Of a DNA stretch of 60,810 nucleotides, positions 9,098-18,326 are shown piece after piece (position 1 is the stretch's first letter; every line of letters begins with the position of its first letter). The stretch comes from an uncultured bacterium. Lineage in GTDB: Bacteria > Actinomycetota > Coriobacteriia > Coriobacteriales > Coriobacteriaceae. The stretch spans positions 1-60,810 of the forward strand of contig CAJMNK010000003.1 in assembly GCA_905214905.1 (NCBI GenBank), written 5' to 3'. The notes under the pieces are model-generated. The model was not told the DNA's origin, made no database searches, and was given only the letters and a program-made list of their open reading frames with translations. The translations under genes were made by a program, and so were the position numbers.

Positions 9098-10039
9098 TTA
9101 AGCCTTCAGGCTCAGGCCCATGGACTCAAGCTTGTCCTTCACTTCCTCGATCGACTTAACACCGAAGTTACGGATGTTAAGCAGATCGTTCTCCGAGAAC
9201 TCAACGAGCTGACGGACCGAGTGAATGCTGGCGCGCTTAAGGCAGTTGTAGGAACGGACGGAAAGGTCCAGATCCTCGATCTGCTTGTCCAGCTCGGCGT
9301 TGTCGTTGGTGACCTCGGGAGCGAAGATCGAAGCCTCCTCCTCGACCTCGGGGGTCTCGGCAAGGTTCATAAAGGCAGCCATATGCTGGTTGATGATATT
9401 GGCAGCCTGGACCACGGCGTCGCGCGGAGCGATGGAGCCGTTGGTCTCGATCTCGAGGACAAGGCGGTCGTAGTCGGTGTGCTGACCGACACGGCAAGCC
9501 TCAACGAGCTTGGCGCAACGGGACACCGGCGAGTACAGCGAGTCGACGTGGATCACACCGATGGGATCGTTGTCGCGCTTGTTAGCCTCGCCAGAGACAT
9601 AGCCGCGGCCATAGCCGATGCGCATGCTCATGGTGAGATGGCCACCCTCGGTAAGCGTAGCGATGTGCTGCTCGGGGTTGACCAGCTCAAACTCGGACGG
9701 AATAAAGAAGTCCGCACCGGTGACCTCGCAGGGGCCGTCAACAGAAATGGTGGCGGTCGCCTCGTCGGTCGTGCCGAGAGCCCTGAAGACAAGACCCTTG
9801 ACATTCAGGACGATGTCGGTGACATCCTCGACCATGTTAGGGATGGTCATGAACTCGTGCTGTGCACCATCGATCTGAATAGCCTCGACGGCGGCACCCT
9901 CGAGCGAGGACAGAAGTACGCGACGAAGGGAGTTACCCAGCGTATCGCCGTAGCCACGCTCGAGCGGCTCGACGGAGACACGAGCAGACGTCTCGTTGAT
10001 CTCTTCGACCTGAACCTGAGGCCTAATGAATTCTGACAT
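9098..10039 (-). CDS. rpoA: RNA polymerase alpha subunit
   Basis: RpoA of 313 residues. The N-terminal assembly domain includes LERGYGDTLGNSLRRVLLSS. The C-terminal domain, which contacts UP elements and activators, includes LNIRNFGVKSIEEVKDKL. Order rpsD-rpoA-rplQ is canonical. GGAGG precedes the ATG. Confidence 0.98.
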   Translation of the reverse strand: MSEFIRPQVQVEEINETSARVSVEPLERGYGDTLGNSLRRVLLSSLEGAAVEAIQIDGAQHEFMTIPNMVEDVTDIVLNVKGLVFRALGTTDEATATISVDGPCEVTGADFFIPSEFELVNPEQHIATLTEGGHLTMSMRIGYGRGYVSGEANKRDNDPIGVIHVDSLYSPVSRCAKLVEACRVGQHTDYDRLVLEIETNGSIAPRDAVVQAANIINQHMAAFMNLAETPEVEEEASIFAPEVTNDNAELDKQIEDLDLSVRSYNCLKRASIHSVRQLVEFSENDLLNIRNFGVKSIEEVKDKLESMGLSLKA

Positions 10040-10071
10040 GTATTACCTCCAGCCTCAGCAGCCCGGATGGA

Positions 10072-10668
10072 CTACTTAGAGTAGAGCTCGACGATGAGCT
10101 GCTCGTTGATATCACCGCTGATCTGCTCACGCGTCGGCAGAGCGAGCACGTTACCAGACAGCTTCTCGATATCGACCTCGAGCCAGCCAGGGACCTCAAA
10201 GCGCTCGGAGGAAATCAGAGCCTCCTTGATGGGGAGGAGGTCACGGAACTTCTCGCCGACAGCGACGACGTCGCCGGCCTTGACGCGGTAGGACGGGATG
10301 TCCACGCGCTTGCCGTTCACGGTGAAGTGACCGTGACGGACGGACTGACGAGCCTCTTTGCGGGTGCGGGCGAAGCCAAGACGGAAGACGACGTTGTCGA
10401 GGCGAGACTCAAGGATGATCATGAGGTTCTCACCGGTGACGCCGTTCATCTTGCGGGCCTTGTTGAAGTACCCGTGGAACTGCTTCTCCAGAACGCCATA
10501 GATGAACTTGACCTTCTGCTTCTCGCGCAGCTGCATGCCGTACTCAGATTCCTTGCGACGGCGCTTGGGCTGACGGATAGATTCCTTCTTGCTGCTGTAA
10601 CCGAGCTCAGCGGGATCGATCCCGAGCTGACGGCAGCGCTTAAGAACAGGAGTCCTGTCGATTGCCAT
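10072..10668 (-). CDS. rpsD: 30S ribosomal protein S4
   Basis: S4 of 198 residues with an S4 RNA-binding domain (LDNVVFRLGFARTRKEARQ, HGHFTVNGKRVDIPSY). The protein nucleates 16S rRNA folding and in other bacteria represses its own operon. It lacks the N-terminal zinc-binding CxxC of some S4 paralogues, so it is the C-minus form. Located between rpsK and rpoA. Confidence 0.97.
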   Translation of the reverse strand: MAIDRTPVLKRCRQLGIDPAELGYSSKKESIRQPKRRRKESEYGMQLREKQKVKFIYGVLEKQFHGYFNKARKMNGVTGENLMIILESRLDNVVFRLGFARTRKEARQSVRHGHFTVNGKRVDIPSYRVKAGDVVAVGEKFRDLLPIKEALISSERFEVPGWLEVDIEKLSGNVLALPTREQISGDINEQLIVELYSK

Positions 10669-10687
10669 ATTGATACGATCCTTTCAG

Positions 10688-11092
10688 TTACACGCGGCGA
10701 CGCTTCTTGGGGCGGCAGCCGTTGTGCGGAATGGGGGTCTTGTCCTGGATGCTCGAGACCTCGAGGCCAGCAGCCTGGAGGGAGCGAATGGCGGTCTCAC
10801 GACCGGAGCCGGGGCCCTTGACGAAGACGGAAACCTTCTTCATACCGTGCTCCATGGCCTGCTTGGCAGCAGCCTCGGCAGCCATCTGGGCAGCGAACGG
10901 CGTGGACTTACGGGAGCCCTTGAAGCCCACCTGGCCAGCCGACTTCCAGGAAATGACGTTGCCCTGGGGATCGGTGATCGAAACGATCGTGTTGTTGAAC
11001 GTAGAACGAATGTGAGCCTGGCCCACGGAAATGTTCTTACGGTCCGCGCGCTTCAGACGGGCAGCGCGAACGTTCTTCTTAGCAGTAGCCAT
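10688..11092 (-). CDS. rpsK: 30S ribosomal protein S11
   Basis: S11 of 134 residues, recognised by GQAHIRSTFNNTIVSITDPQ and the basic C terminus NGCRPKKRRRV. Forms part of the 30S platform. Lies 14 bp after rpsM in the canonical order. Confidence 0.97.
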   Translation of the reverse strand: MATAKKNVRAARLKRADRKNISVGQAHIRSTFNNTIVSITDPQGNVISWKSAGQVGFKGSRKSTPFAAQMAAEAAAKQAMEHGMKKVSVFVKGPGSGRETAIRSLQAAGLEVSSIQDKTPIPHNGCRPKKRRRV

Positions 11093-11106
11093 CTATCTAG
11101 CGCTCC

Positions 11107-11481
11107 TTATTTCTTCTTCTTAGCACCGATCTGACGCTTCGGGCCCTTACGGGTACGAGCGTTAGTGTGGGTGCGCTGGCCGCGGACCGGGAGGCCCTTG
11201 CGGTGACGAAGGCCGCGGTTGCAGCCGATGTCCATAAGGCGCTTGACGTTCTGGTTGCGCTCACGGCGGAGGTCGCCCTCAACCATGATCTGGTTCTTAT
11301 CGATATAATCACGGATGGCATTAACCTCATCCTCGGTGAGGTCCTTAACGCGCGTATCCACGTTAACGTTGCACTCGACGCAGATCTTCGTCGCAGTGGT
11401 GCGGCCGATGCCGTAAATGTAGGTCAGACCGATCTCAACGCGCTTCTCACGCGGGAGGTCGACACCATTAATACGGGCCAA
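11107..11481 (-). CDS. rpsM: 30S ribosomal protein S13
   Basis: S13 of 124 residues. MARINGVDLPREKRVEIGLT, the helix-two-turn-helix YGIGRTTATKI and the basic tail RGQRTHTNARTRKG are diagnostic. It contacts the P-site tRNA and the 50S subunit. Preceded by rpmJ at 14 bp. Confidence 0.97.
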   Translation of the reverse strand: MARINGVDLPREKRVEIGLTYIYGIGRTTATKICVECNVNVDTRVKDLTEDEVNAIRDYIDKNQIMVEGDLRRERNQNVKRLMDIGCNRGLRHRKGLPVRGQRTHTNARTRKGPKRQIGAKKKK

Positions 11482-11495
11482 CGTAGTCTCCTCTC

Positions 11496-11609
11496 TTAAC
11501 CCTGACGCTGCTTATGACGGGGGTTCTCGCAAATGACGAGGACCTTGCCATGGCGCCTAATGATTTTGCACTTATCGCACATCTTCTTGACCGAAGGACG
11601 TACCTTCAT
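11496..11609 (-). CDS. rpmJ: 50S ribosomal protein L36
   Basis: A 37-residue gene read directly from the sequence: it begins MKVRPSVKKMCDKCKIIRR and ends PRHKQRQG. Cys11, Cys14, Cys27 and His32 form the zinc ribbon, so this is the zinc-binding C+ form. AAGGAAG stands in front of the ATG. It lies in its usual place between infA and rpsM. Confidence 0.95.
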   Translation of the reverse strand: MKVRPSVKKMCDKCKIIRRHGKVLVICENPRHKQRQG

Positions 11610-11759
11610 CGTTCTTCCTTTCGGTAGCGCTCAAACTACTTCCCTACTATCTACTCGCCCAGCCGCAGGCGTTTAAAACTATGGCTGGTCTTCACACACA
11701 ATCCGACCGTAGGTTGAGCTAAGCCTGCAGCCGGAAATGGAGTGCGTGTATGCGTGCCG

Positions 11760-11984
11760 CTATTTGTAGCGATAGGTGATGCGGCCGCGGGTCAGATCGT
11801 ACGGGGAAAGCTCCACGACAACCCTGTCACCGGGGAGAATACGGATGTAATTCATTCGGATCTTGCCAGAAATGTTGCACAGAACCGAATGACCGTTCTC
11901 GAGCTCAACCTTAAACATGGCATTGGGCAACGGTTCCTTTACCGTACCCTCGAGCTCAATTGCGTCTTCCTTCTTCACAAGCAA
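11760..11984 (-). CDS. infA: translation initiation factor IF-1
   Basis: IF-1 of up to 74 residues, a single OB-fold S1-like domain (IELEGTVKEPLPNAMFKVELEN, ISGKIRMNYIRILPGDRV, LTRGRITYRYK). It binds the 30S A site during initiation. There is no in-frame ATG: the start is the TTG at the given end or a GTG two codons later, with AGAAAGA as a weak ribosome site. Non-ATG starts of infA could support feedback control. A 150-bp gap separates it from rpmJ. Confidence 0.93.
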   Translation of the reverse strand: MLVKKEDAIELEGTVKEPLPNAMFKVELENGHSVLCNISGKIRMNYIRILPGDRVVVELSPYDLTRGRITYRYK

Positions 11985-12017
11985 TCATCTTTCTCTAGAA
12001 AACGACAGCGATTGAGT

Positions 12018-12046
12018 ATTCTACAATACGCATGCACGTATCGTAA
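12018..12046 (-). promoter_or_regulatory. probable promoter of infA-rpmJ-rpsM
   Basis: On the minus strand TTACGA and TAGAAT are separated by 17 bp in the infA-map gap. An inverted repeat ATACG-N6-CGTAT lies within the spacer. It would allow the downstream half of the cluster to be transcribed separately. Confidence 0.5.
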
Positions 12047-12082
12047 TATCTTCGTAATGGCTCCACAACTAAGCGGAACTTG

Positions 12083-12871
12083 TTACATTTCTCCGCCTTG
12101 GAGCGAACACCAAGCACCTTGGGCATCCGTGGTGAGAATCACCGGACCGTCATTGGTAATGGCGACGGTGTTCTCGTAGTGCGCGGCGGGCAGGTGGTCG
12201 TTGGTCGTGACAATCCAACCGTCGGAGCCCGTGCTCACATGGTTGGAACCCATCGTAACCATCGGCTCGATGGCAATGACCATGCCGGCCTGGAGGCGAA
12301 CGCCTCTCCCCTTCTTTCCATAGTTAGGAACGTTGGGGTCCTCGTGCATCACACGGCCAATGCCATGGCCCACATAGTCGCGAAGCACGCCGTAACCGTG
12401 AGACTCGGCGAGAGACTGAACGGCATAACCGACGTCCCCGATATGGTTACCGGGAATAGCCTGCTCGATGGCAGCCTTAAGGCAATCGCGCGTGACCTCG
12501 CACAGGGCCTTGGCCTCGGGCGTAGGGGTGCCGACGAAAAACGTCCAAGCGTTATCGCCAACCCAACCGTCGACAACGGCTCCCGTATCGATGGAGATGA
12601 TATCGCCATCGCGCAGGATCATGTCGGGGTTGGGAATACCGTGGACCACGGCATCGTTAATCGATGCGCAAATGGTACCGGGGAACCCGCCGTAACCCTT
12701 AAAGGCCGGGGTGCCGCCATGCATACGGATAATCTGCTCCGCGAGCTGATCGAGCTCAAAGGTCGAAACACCAGGGCGCACCATGGCTCCAACGTGGCGG
12801 AGCGCCATCTTAGATAGCGCTCCTGCCTTCTTCATCTGCTCGATTTGCGTTGCAGACTTAATCTTGATCAT
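12083..12871 (-). CDS. map: type I methionine aminopeptidase
   Basis: Removes the initiator methionine from nascent proteins. The 262-residue protein shows the dinuclear metal ligands in SIDTGAV (Asp), GDNAWTF (Asp), GHGIGR (His), AIEPM (Glu) and HYENTV (Glu). Its ATG overlaps the adk stop codon by 4 bp, implying translational coupling. Order secY-adk-map-infA is the standard Gram-positive arrangement. Confidence 0.97.
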   Translation of the reverse strand: MIKIKSATQIEQMKKAGALSKMALRHVGAMVRPGVSTFELDQLAEQIIRMHGGTPAFKGYGGFPGTICASINDAVVHGIPNPDMILRDGDIISIDTGAVVDGWVGDNAWTFFVGTPTPEAKALCEVTRDCLKAAIEQAIPGNHIGDVGYAVQSLAESHGYGVLRDYVGHGIGRVMHEDPNVPNYGKKGRGVRLQAGMVIAIEPMVTMGSNHVSTGSDGWIVTTNDHLPAAHYENTVAITNDGPVILTTDAQGAWCSLQGGEM

Positions 12872-13494
12872 AGACCGAGAGCCTCTTTGACATCCCCGTA
12901 CACGGTCTCGCGAGCCTGGTCACCGTTGACCGACTTGAGCAGACCCTGGCCACGATAGTAGTCGACGAGCGGGCTCGTGGACTTCTCGTAGACGTCGAGA
13001 CGGTTCTTGATGGTCTCGGGCTTGTCGTCGTCGCGCTGATACATCTCGCCGGCGCACTTGGGGCAGGTAGCATCGGCAGCGGTGCCGGTGTAACCGCAAG
13101 CGCGGCAGGTGCGACGCGAAGACAGACGATCGATGATGACCTCGGGGGCCACGTCGACCAGAAGGGCGCAGTCGATCTCGCGACCCATGGCGGAGAGCTC
13201 GGAATCGAGCGTCACAGCCTGGGCGGTGTTGCGCGGGAAGCCGTCGAGGATGAAGCCCTGCTGGGCGTCATCGGCAGCAAGGCGCTCCTTGACAAGGTCG
13301 ATCACGAGCTGGTCGGGAACGAGCTCGCCAGCGTCCATGTACTTCTTAGCCTGAATACCAAGCTCGGTGCCACCCTTGACGGCAGCACGCAGCAGGTCGC
13401 CCGTGGAAATGTGAGCGACGCCAAACTCGGCGACGAGCTCCTGCGCGACGGTGCCCTTACCGGCACCCGGAGCTCCGAGCAATACGAGGTTCAT
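12868..13494 (-). CDS. adk: adenylate kinase
   Basis: Interconverts AMP, ADP and ATP. The 208-residue protein has the P-loop GAPGAGKGT at residues 7-15. Its long LID domain carries four cysteines (CRACGY and CPKC), so it binds zinc as in many Gram-positive enzymes. The ATG of MNLVLLG follows GGAGG by 7 nt; a TTG two codons earlier would be too close to that site. Confidence 0.97.
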   Translation of the reverse strand: MNLVLLGAPGAGKGTVAQELVAEFGVAHISTGDLLRAAVKGGTELGIQAKKYMDAGELVPDQLVIDLVKERLAADDAQQGFILDGFPRNTAQAVTLDSELSAMGREIDCALLVDVAPEVIIDRLSSRRTCRACGYTGTAADATCPKCAGEMYQRDDDKPETIKNRLDVYEKSTSPLVDYYRGQGLLKSVNGDQARETVYGDVKEALGL

Positions 13495-13512
13495 GAGCAA
13501 TCCTCCTCTAGC

Positions 13513-14799
13513 CTATTTAAAGAATCCATCGTAATCATACATCTTGATCTGGCCTTCGAGCTTATCGACCGTGTCGAGCACGACGCCGACCATGATGAGG
13601 ATGGACGTGCCGCCAAATGCCTGGATCAGATGGTTACCCGTGAAGGAGAAGATGATCGAAGGCACGATGGCGATGAGCGCCAAAAAGACAGCGCTGGGAA
13701 GCGTGATCTTGTTGAGCGCGTTCTTGATGTAGGCCGCGGTAGCCCTACCCGGACGGACGCCCGGAATAAAGCCACCCTGCTTCTTAAGGTTGTCGGCCGT
13801 GTCATCGGGGTTGAACACCATGGAGGTGTAGAAGTACGCGAAGAACACGATGAGGACAACGTTAAGCACCCAGTTGAGCCAACCGGTCGAAAGCGCAGAG
13901 GCAACTGCCTGAATCCAGCCGATGCCGGGGAAGAACACGGCAATCTGAGCCGGGAAGTACAGCAGCGCCGAGGCAAAGATGATCGGCACGACGCCCGCGG
14001 TGTTGACCTTGATGGGCAGGTAGGTGGTCTGGCCACCCATCATGCGACGGCCCACGACGCGCTTGGCATAGGAGACCGGGATGCGGCGCTGGCCGCGCTC
14101 AAGGAAAACAATCAGCGGGATAACCAGCAGGATGATGGCGCAGATGATCACCATGGTGATGATGCCACCGGCATTACCCTCGGTGCTGGAGAAGATAGCC
14201 TGCGGAAGGCCGGCCATGATGTTCGCAAAGATGATCAGCGACATGCCATTGCCAATACCGCGCTGGGTGATGAGCTCACCAATCCACATGATCAGCATAG
14301 CGCCTGCGGTGAGCGTACCGACGATCATGAGGTCGAAGATGATCTCGGGAGCGCCGGCGCCATTGAAGCTGATGCCGAAGCTCTTAAAGAGGAAGAGGTA
14401 ACCCACGGAGTTGAGGATTGCCAGAGCCAGGGTGAGGTAACGCGAATACTGCGTAATCTTGGTCTGACCGACCTCGCCCTCGCGGGCAAGCTCATGCAGG
14501 GAAGGCACGACGGCCTGGAGCATCTGGAGGATGATCGAGCTGGTGATGTAAGGCATGATGCCCAGCGAAAACACCGACACATAGCTCAACGCGCCGCCAG
14601 AGAAAAGATTCAGGAGGGCCATAGCACCTGCGGCGACCGAATTGTTATCGGTCGAGAAAAGGCCCAGCATCCCCTGGAAGGGAATGCCGGGCACAGGAAC
14701 GTGCGCACCAATGCGGTACACGACGAGCATAGCTATGGTAAAAAGAATCTTTTCGCGCAATTCTTTGATGCGGAAAGCATTCTTAAGACCATTTAGCAC
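13513..14799 (-). CDS. secY: protein translocase subunit SecY
   Basis: Central membrane channel of the Sec translocon. The 428-residue protein has about ten hydrophobic segments. Diagnostic stretches include YRIGAHVPVPGI, the plug-region GALSYVSVFSLGIMPYITSS, and RYLTLALAILNS. It overlaps the end of rplO by 7 bp and is followed after 18 bp by adk. Confidence 0.97.
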   Translation of the reverse strand: MLNGLKNAFRIKELREKILFTIAMLVVYRIGAHVPVPGIPFQGMLGLFSTDNNSVAAGAMALLNLFSGGALSYVSVFSLGIMPYITSSIILQMLQAVVPSLHELAREGEVGQTKITQYSRYLTLALAILNSVGYLFLFKSFGISFNGAGAPEIIFDLMIVGTLTAGAMLIMWIGELITQRGIGNGMSLIIFANIMAGLPQAIFSSTEGNAGGIITMVIICAIILLVIPLIVFLERGQRRIPVSYAKRVVGRRMMGGQTTYLPIKVNTAGVVPIIFASALLYFPAQIAVFFPGIGWIQAVASALSTGWLNWVLNVVLIVFFAYFYTSMVFNPDDTADNLKKQGGFIPGVRPGRATAAYIKNALNKITLPSAVFLALIAIVPSIIFSFTGNHLIQAFGGTSILIMVGVVLDTVDKLEGQIKMYDYDGFFK

Positions 14800-15242
14800 G
14801 GCAGCTCGACCTTTCCGCCAGCGGCCTCGATCTTGGCCTGCGCAGAAGCGCTGACCTTGTCGACCTTGACCGTGAACTTCTTGGTGAGCTCACCATTGCC
14901 GAGCACCTTGACGGGCTCGAACTCGCTCTTGGTGATGCGAGCGGCCTTAAGAGCGGCACCGTCGATTACAGCGCCGTCCTCGAACTTACGCTCGAGACGC
15001 TCAACGTTAACAGCGGTGTACTCGATACGACGGGGGTTGCGGAAGCCCGGAAGCTTGGGCAGGCGCATAGCCAGCGGAGTCTGGCCACCCTCGAAGCCGG
15101 CACCCTTGGTGCCACCAGAGCGGGAACCCTGGCCCTTCTGGCCGCGGCCAGAAGTGGTGCCGTGACCCGAAGAATTGCCACGGCCGACGCGCTTGCGGTT
15201 CTTGGTGGAACCGGGCGCGGGAGTAAGATCGTGAAGCTGCAT
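14793..15242 (-). CDS. rplO: 50S ribosomal protein L15
   Basis: L15 of 149 residues. The glycine-rich basic N terminus (KNRKRVGRGNSSGHGTTSGR) and GFEGGQTPLAMRLPK are diagnostic. Lies 3 bp after rpmD and overlaps secY. Confidence 0.97.
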   Translation of the reverse strand: MQLHDLTPAPGSTKNRKRVGRGNSSGHGTTSGRGQKGQGSRSGGTKGAGFEGGQTPLAMRLPKLPGFRNPRRIEYTAVNVERLERKFEDGAVIDGAALKAARITKSEFEPVKVLGNGELTKKFTVKVDKVSASAQAKIEAAGGKVELPC

Positions 15243-15245
15243 TTG

Positions 15246-15428
15246 CTACTCCTCTACAATCTCGACAAGGTGCTTGACCTTGAAGATCATGCCGCGGACG
15301 GACTCGTTGTCAGCAATCTCGCGAACCTCGCGGATCCTGTGGAGACCGAGGGCACGGACAGTACGGACCTGGTCCTGCTTGCAACCGTTGGTGCTGCGGA
15401 CCTGCTTGATCTTGATGGTGTCAGCCAT
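15246..15428 (-). CDS. rpmD: 50S ribosomal protein L30
   Basis: L30 of 60 residues (IKIKQVRSTNGCKQDQVRTV, LGLHRIREV). Located between rpsE and rplO, separated from each by 2-3 bp. Confidence 0.95.
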   Translation of the reverse strand: MADTIKIKQVRSTNGCKQDQVRTVRALGLHRIREVREIADNESVRGMIFKVKHLVEIVEE

Positions 15429-15430
15429 GC

Positions 15431-15955
15431 TTAGTTCTCCTTACCGACGAACATCTCGGAGACCGTCAGGCCACGGCGAGCCGCGACGTCCTCAGGGCTG
15501 GAGAGCTCCTTGAGGCCCTCGACGGCAGCCTTGATGATGTTGAGGCCGTTGTCGGTACCGAGGGACTTGGACAGGACGTTCTTGATGCCAGCAAGCTCGA
15601 AGAGGGGACGCACAGCGCCGCCGGCGATAACGCCGGTACCCTCGACAGCGGGCTTGATGATGATGCGGCCGGCACCAAAGTGGCCGAGAACCTCGTGCGG
15701 GATGGTGCCCTGCTCGGTCACCGGCACGTGGAACATGTTCTTCTTGGCATCGAGAGACGCCTTGGAGATGGCCAGGGGCACCTCAGCGGACTTGCCCATG
15801 CCAACGCCGACGTTGCCCTTGCCGTCGCCAACGACGACGAGAGCGACGAGGCTCATGCGACGACCACCCTTGACGGTCTTCGACACGCGGTTGATGTAAA
15901 CGACGCGCTCCTCGAACTCGGAGGCCTCGCGCTGCTGCTTCTGATTACGAGCCAT
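15431..15955 (-). CDS. rpsE: 30S ribosomal protein S5
   Basis: S5 of 174 residues. The N-terminal double-stranded RNA-binding region is VVYINRVSKTVKGGRRMSLV, and GAGRIIIKPAVEGTGVIAGG is characteristic. It contributes to decoding accuracy and lies at the mRNA entry site. Confidence 0.97.
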   Translation of the reverse strand: MARNQKQQREASEFEERVVYINRVSKTVKGGRRMSLVALVVVGDGKGNVGVGMGKSAEVPLAISKASLDAKKNMFHVPVTEQGTIPHEVLGHFGAGRIIIKPAVEGTGVIAGGAVRPLFELAGIKNVLSKSLGTDNGLNIIKAAVEGLKELSSPEDVAARRGLTVSEMFVGKEN

Positions 15956-15969
15956 GTGCTACATACCTC

Positions 15970-16338
15970 CTAGAACTCGAGACCGGCGGCACGAGCACCG
16001 TCGGCGAGGGCCTTGACGCGGCCATGGTAGATACGGCCACCGCGATCGAAGGCGACCTTGGTGATGCCGGCCTCGATGGCGCGCTTGCCAACGAGCTGAC
16101 CGACCTTCTCCGCAGCCTCCTTGTTCGAGGTGTGGGTGCCCTTGAACTCGGCCTCGAGGGTCGAGGCAGAGACGAGCGTCAGGCTGGAGCCCTTGCTGTC
16201 GTCGATGATCTGGGCATAGATGTTGGCGTTAGTACGGGTCACGCGAAGACGCGGACGCTCGGAGGTACCCGAGACCTTGCCGCGAACACGACGCTGACGA
16301 CGCTTGAGGCCTTCCAGCTTCGCCTTATGCTTGTTCAT
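15970..16338 (-). CDS. rplR: 50S ribosomal protein L18
   Basis: L18 of 122 residues, a 5S rRNA-binding protein. RLRVTRTNANIYAQIIDD and the C-terminal FDRGGRIYHGRVKALADGAR are diagnostic. Fourteen bp separate it from rpsE. Confidence 0.97.
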   Translation of the reverse strand: MNKHKAKLEGLKRRQRRVRGKVSGTSERPRLRVTRTNANIYAQIIDDSKGSSLTLVSASTLEAEFKGTHTSNKEAAEKVGQLVGKRAIEAGITKVAFDRGGRIYHGRVKALADGARAAGLEF

Positions 16339-16413
16339 ACGTAAACTCCTAAAAAGGTTGATCTTGCCAGCACCTGACGGGGTGCTGGTCTTATGCGAGT
16401 GAGTCGGTTACGA

Positions 16414-16950
16414 CTACTTGGCGGCCTTACCCAGCTTGCGGCGGATGTGCTCGCCAACGTAGTGGATACCCTTGCCCTTGTAAGGCTCGGGAGGACGATG
16501 GCCGCGGATCTCAGCGGCGATCTGACCGACCTGCTGCTTGTTGATACCCTTGACGTTCACGTGGGTGTTGTCGGGAACCTCGAAGGTGATGCCCTCGGGA
16601 GCCTCGACGATCACGGGGTGCGAGAAGCCCAGGGAGAACTCGAGGTTCTTGCCCTTCTGCTGCACGCGGTAACCGACGCCGGCGAGCTCGAGCTTCTTCT
16701 CGAAGCCCTCGGAAACGCCAACAACCATGTTGTGGATGAGGGCACGGGTGAGGCCGTGGCGGGCACGGGTCTCACGCTCGTCGTCGGGACGGGAAACGGT
16801 GAGGACGTTGTCCTCGATGTTGATAGCGAGCTTCTCAAAGACATCGAGCTCGAGCTGGCCCTTGGGGCCCTTGACGACAACGTTGTTGCCGTTGACTGCC
16901 ACTTCGACTCCGGCGGGAATCTGGACAGGCTTATTACCGATACGAGACAC
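16414..16950 (-). CDS. rplF: 50S ribosomal protein L6
   Basis: L6 of 178 residues with its two duplicated RNA-binding folds (MSRIGNKPVQIPAGV at the N terminus, KGINKQQVGQIAAEIR and PEPYKGKGIHYVGEHIR at the C terminus). A 75-bp gap to rplR contains a short GC-rich hairpin. Confidence 0.97.
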   Translation of the reverse strand: MSRIGNKPVQIPAGVEVAVNGNNVVVKGPKGQLELDVFEKLAINIEDNVLTVSRPDDERETRARHGLTRALIHNMVVGVSEGFEKKLELAGVGYRVQQKGKNLEFSLGFSHPVIVEAPEGITFEVPDNTHVNVKGINKQQVGQIAAEIRGHRPPEPYKGKGIHYVGEHIRRKLGKAAK

Positions 16951-16983
16951 GGTGATCTCCTTTCCTTCTACCTACCGAGCGAA

Positions 16984-17382
16984 TTACCAGACGTAAGCGA
17001 TGATCTCGCCGCCGACGTTGTGCTTGCGAGCATCGCGGTCGGTCATAACGCCATGGCTGGTGGAAATAATGGCGGTACCAAGGCCACCGCGGACGCGGGG
17101 CATGTCGGCAACGCCGGTGTACTTACGCAGGCCCGGCTTGGAAATGCGGCGGATGCCGTTGATGACCTTAGCCTTCTTGGGACCATACTTAAGCGTGATG
17201 TGCAGAGTCTTCTGGGGAACGGTGTCCTCGACATCGTAACCCTCGATGTAGCCCTCCTCGTGCAGAACACGAGCGATCTCGACGAGCTTCTTGCTGCTCG
17301 GCATGGAGACCGTGGCCTTGTTCACAGAGTTAGCGTTACGGATGCGCGTAAGCATATCTGCGATCGGGTCTGTAAGGTTCAT
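16984..17382 (-). CDS. rpsH: 30S ribosomal protein S8
   Basis: S8 of 132 residues (MNLTDPIADMLTRIRNAN; C terminus STSHGVMTDRDARKHNVGGE). It binds 16S rRNA helix 21. In other bacteria S8 represses the spc operon by binding near the rplE start, relevant here because this operon begins at rplE. Confidence 0.97.
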   Translation of the reverse strand: MNLTDPIADMLTRIRNANSVNKATVSMPSSKKLVEIARVLHEEGYIEGYDVEDTVPQKTLHITLKYGPKKAKVINGIRRISKPGLRKYTGVADMPRVRGGLGTAIISTSHGVMTDRDARKHNVGGEIIAYVW

Positions 17383-17501
17383 ACAGATTCTCCTTCGTTC
17401 TTGATGAACACGTGCTCTTGGTTCTTCGCCGCCCTTAACGGCAAAGCCTTTTTAGCGCGTTTTCCCTGTTCCAAACTGATGCTTGAAACGCTGGTAGTGA
17501 C

Positions 17502-17687
17502 TTACCAGCTGGCCTTCTTAACGCCGGGAAGCTCGCCCTTGAGTGCAAGCTCGCGGAAGCAGACACGGCACAGGCCGAACTTGCGGTACACAGAGTGCGG
17601 ACGGCCGCAGCGCTGGCAGCGCGTGTACTCACGAGTAGAGAACTTCTGCTTGCGATTGCACTTGACGATCATCGATGTCTTAGCCAC
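17502..17687 (-). CDS. rpsZ: 30S ribosomal protein S14, type Z
   Basis: Short zinc-binding S14 of 61 residues. The four zinc ligands lie in CQRC and CRVC, flanking GRPHSVYRKFGL, so this is the C+ form typical of Gram-positives. About 120 bp without a gene separate it from rpsH, and 80 bp from rplE. Confidence 0.97.
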   Translation of the reverse strand: MAKTSMIVKCNRKQKFSTREYTRCQRCGRPHSVYRKFGLCRVCFRELALKGELPGVKKASW

Positions 17688-17768
17688 TTATATCCTCCTC
17701 ACATAGAGTATTGTTCGCCCCCAAGCGCCGCCCCCTTTGTGGGAACGGCGCTTATAGGGCAGGTGAAC

Positions 17769-18326
17769 CTATTTCTTGAACGGGAAACCGAAGGCGTCCA
17801 GAAGGGCCTTGGCCTCCTCATCGGTGTTGGCGGTGGTCACGAAAGTGATGTCCATACCACGCTGGTGATCGACGGAGTCGAAGTCAATCTCGGGGAAGAT
17901 GAGCTGCTCGGTGACGCCCATGGAGAAGTTACCACGGCCGTCGAAGCTCTTGGCGGAGATGCCGCGGAAGTCGCGGATACGGGGGATCGCGACGGAGGTC
18001 AGACGATCGAAGAACTCCCACATACGGTCGCCACGCAGGGTAACCTTGCAGCCGATCGGCATACCAGCGCGCAGGCGGAAGGTAGCGATGGACTTGCGGG
18101 CACGGGTGATCATCGGCTGCTGGCCGGTGATGGCGCGCAGGTCGCGCACGGCACCGTCGATGGCCTTGGAATCGGTAGCGGCCTCGCCGACACCCATGTT
18201 CACAACGATCTTCTCAAACTTGGGGATCATCATGACGTTCTCGTACTGGAACTTGTCCTGAAGCTGCTGCTTGACCTCGTTGTTGTACTTGGTCTTCAGA
18301 CGCGGCACATACTTCTCTTCTGCCAT
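17769..18326 (-). CDS. rplE: 50S ribosomal protein L5
   Basis: L5 of 185 residues, a 5S rRNA-binding protein contacting the P-site tRNA (KFEKIVVNMGVGEA, RALTGQ-type RAITGQQP, SFDGRGNFSMGVTEQLIFPE). GAAGGAG stands 6 nt before the ATG. It is the first gene of the cluster: rplX, which normally precedes it, is absent upstream. A promoter-like sequence and a leader of about 130 nt are found instead. Confidence 0.97.
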   Translation of the reverse strand: MAEEKYVPRLKTKYNNEVKQQLQDKFQYENVMMIPKFEKIVVNMGVGEAATDSKAIDGAVRDLRAITGQQPMITRARKSIATFRLRAGMPIGCKVTLRGDRMWEFFDRLTSVAIPRIRDFRGISAKSFDGRGNFSMGVTEQLIFPEIDFDSVDHQRGMDITFVTTANTDEEAKALLDAFGFPFKK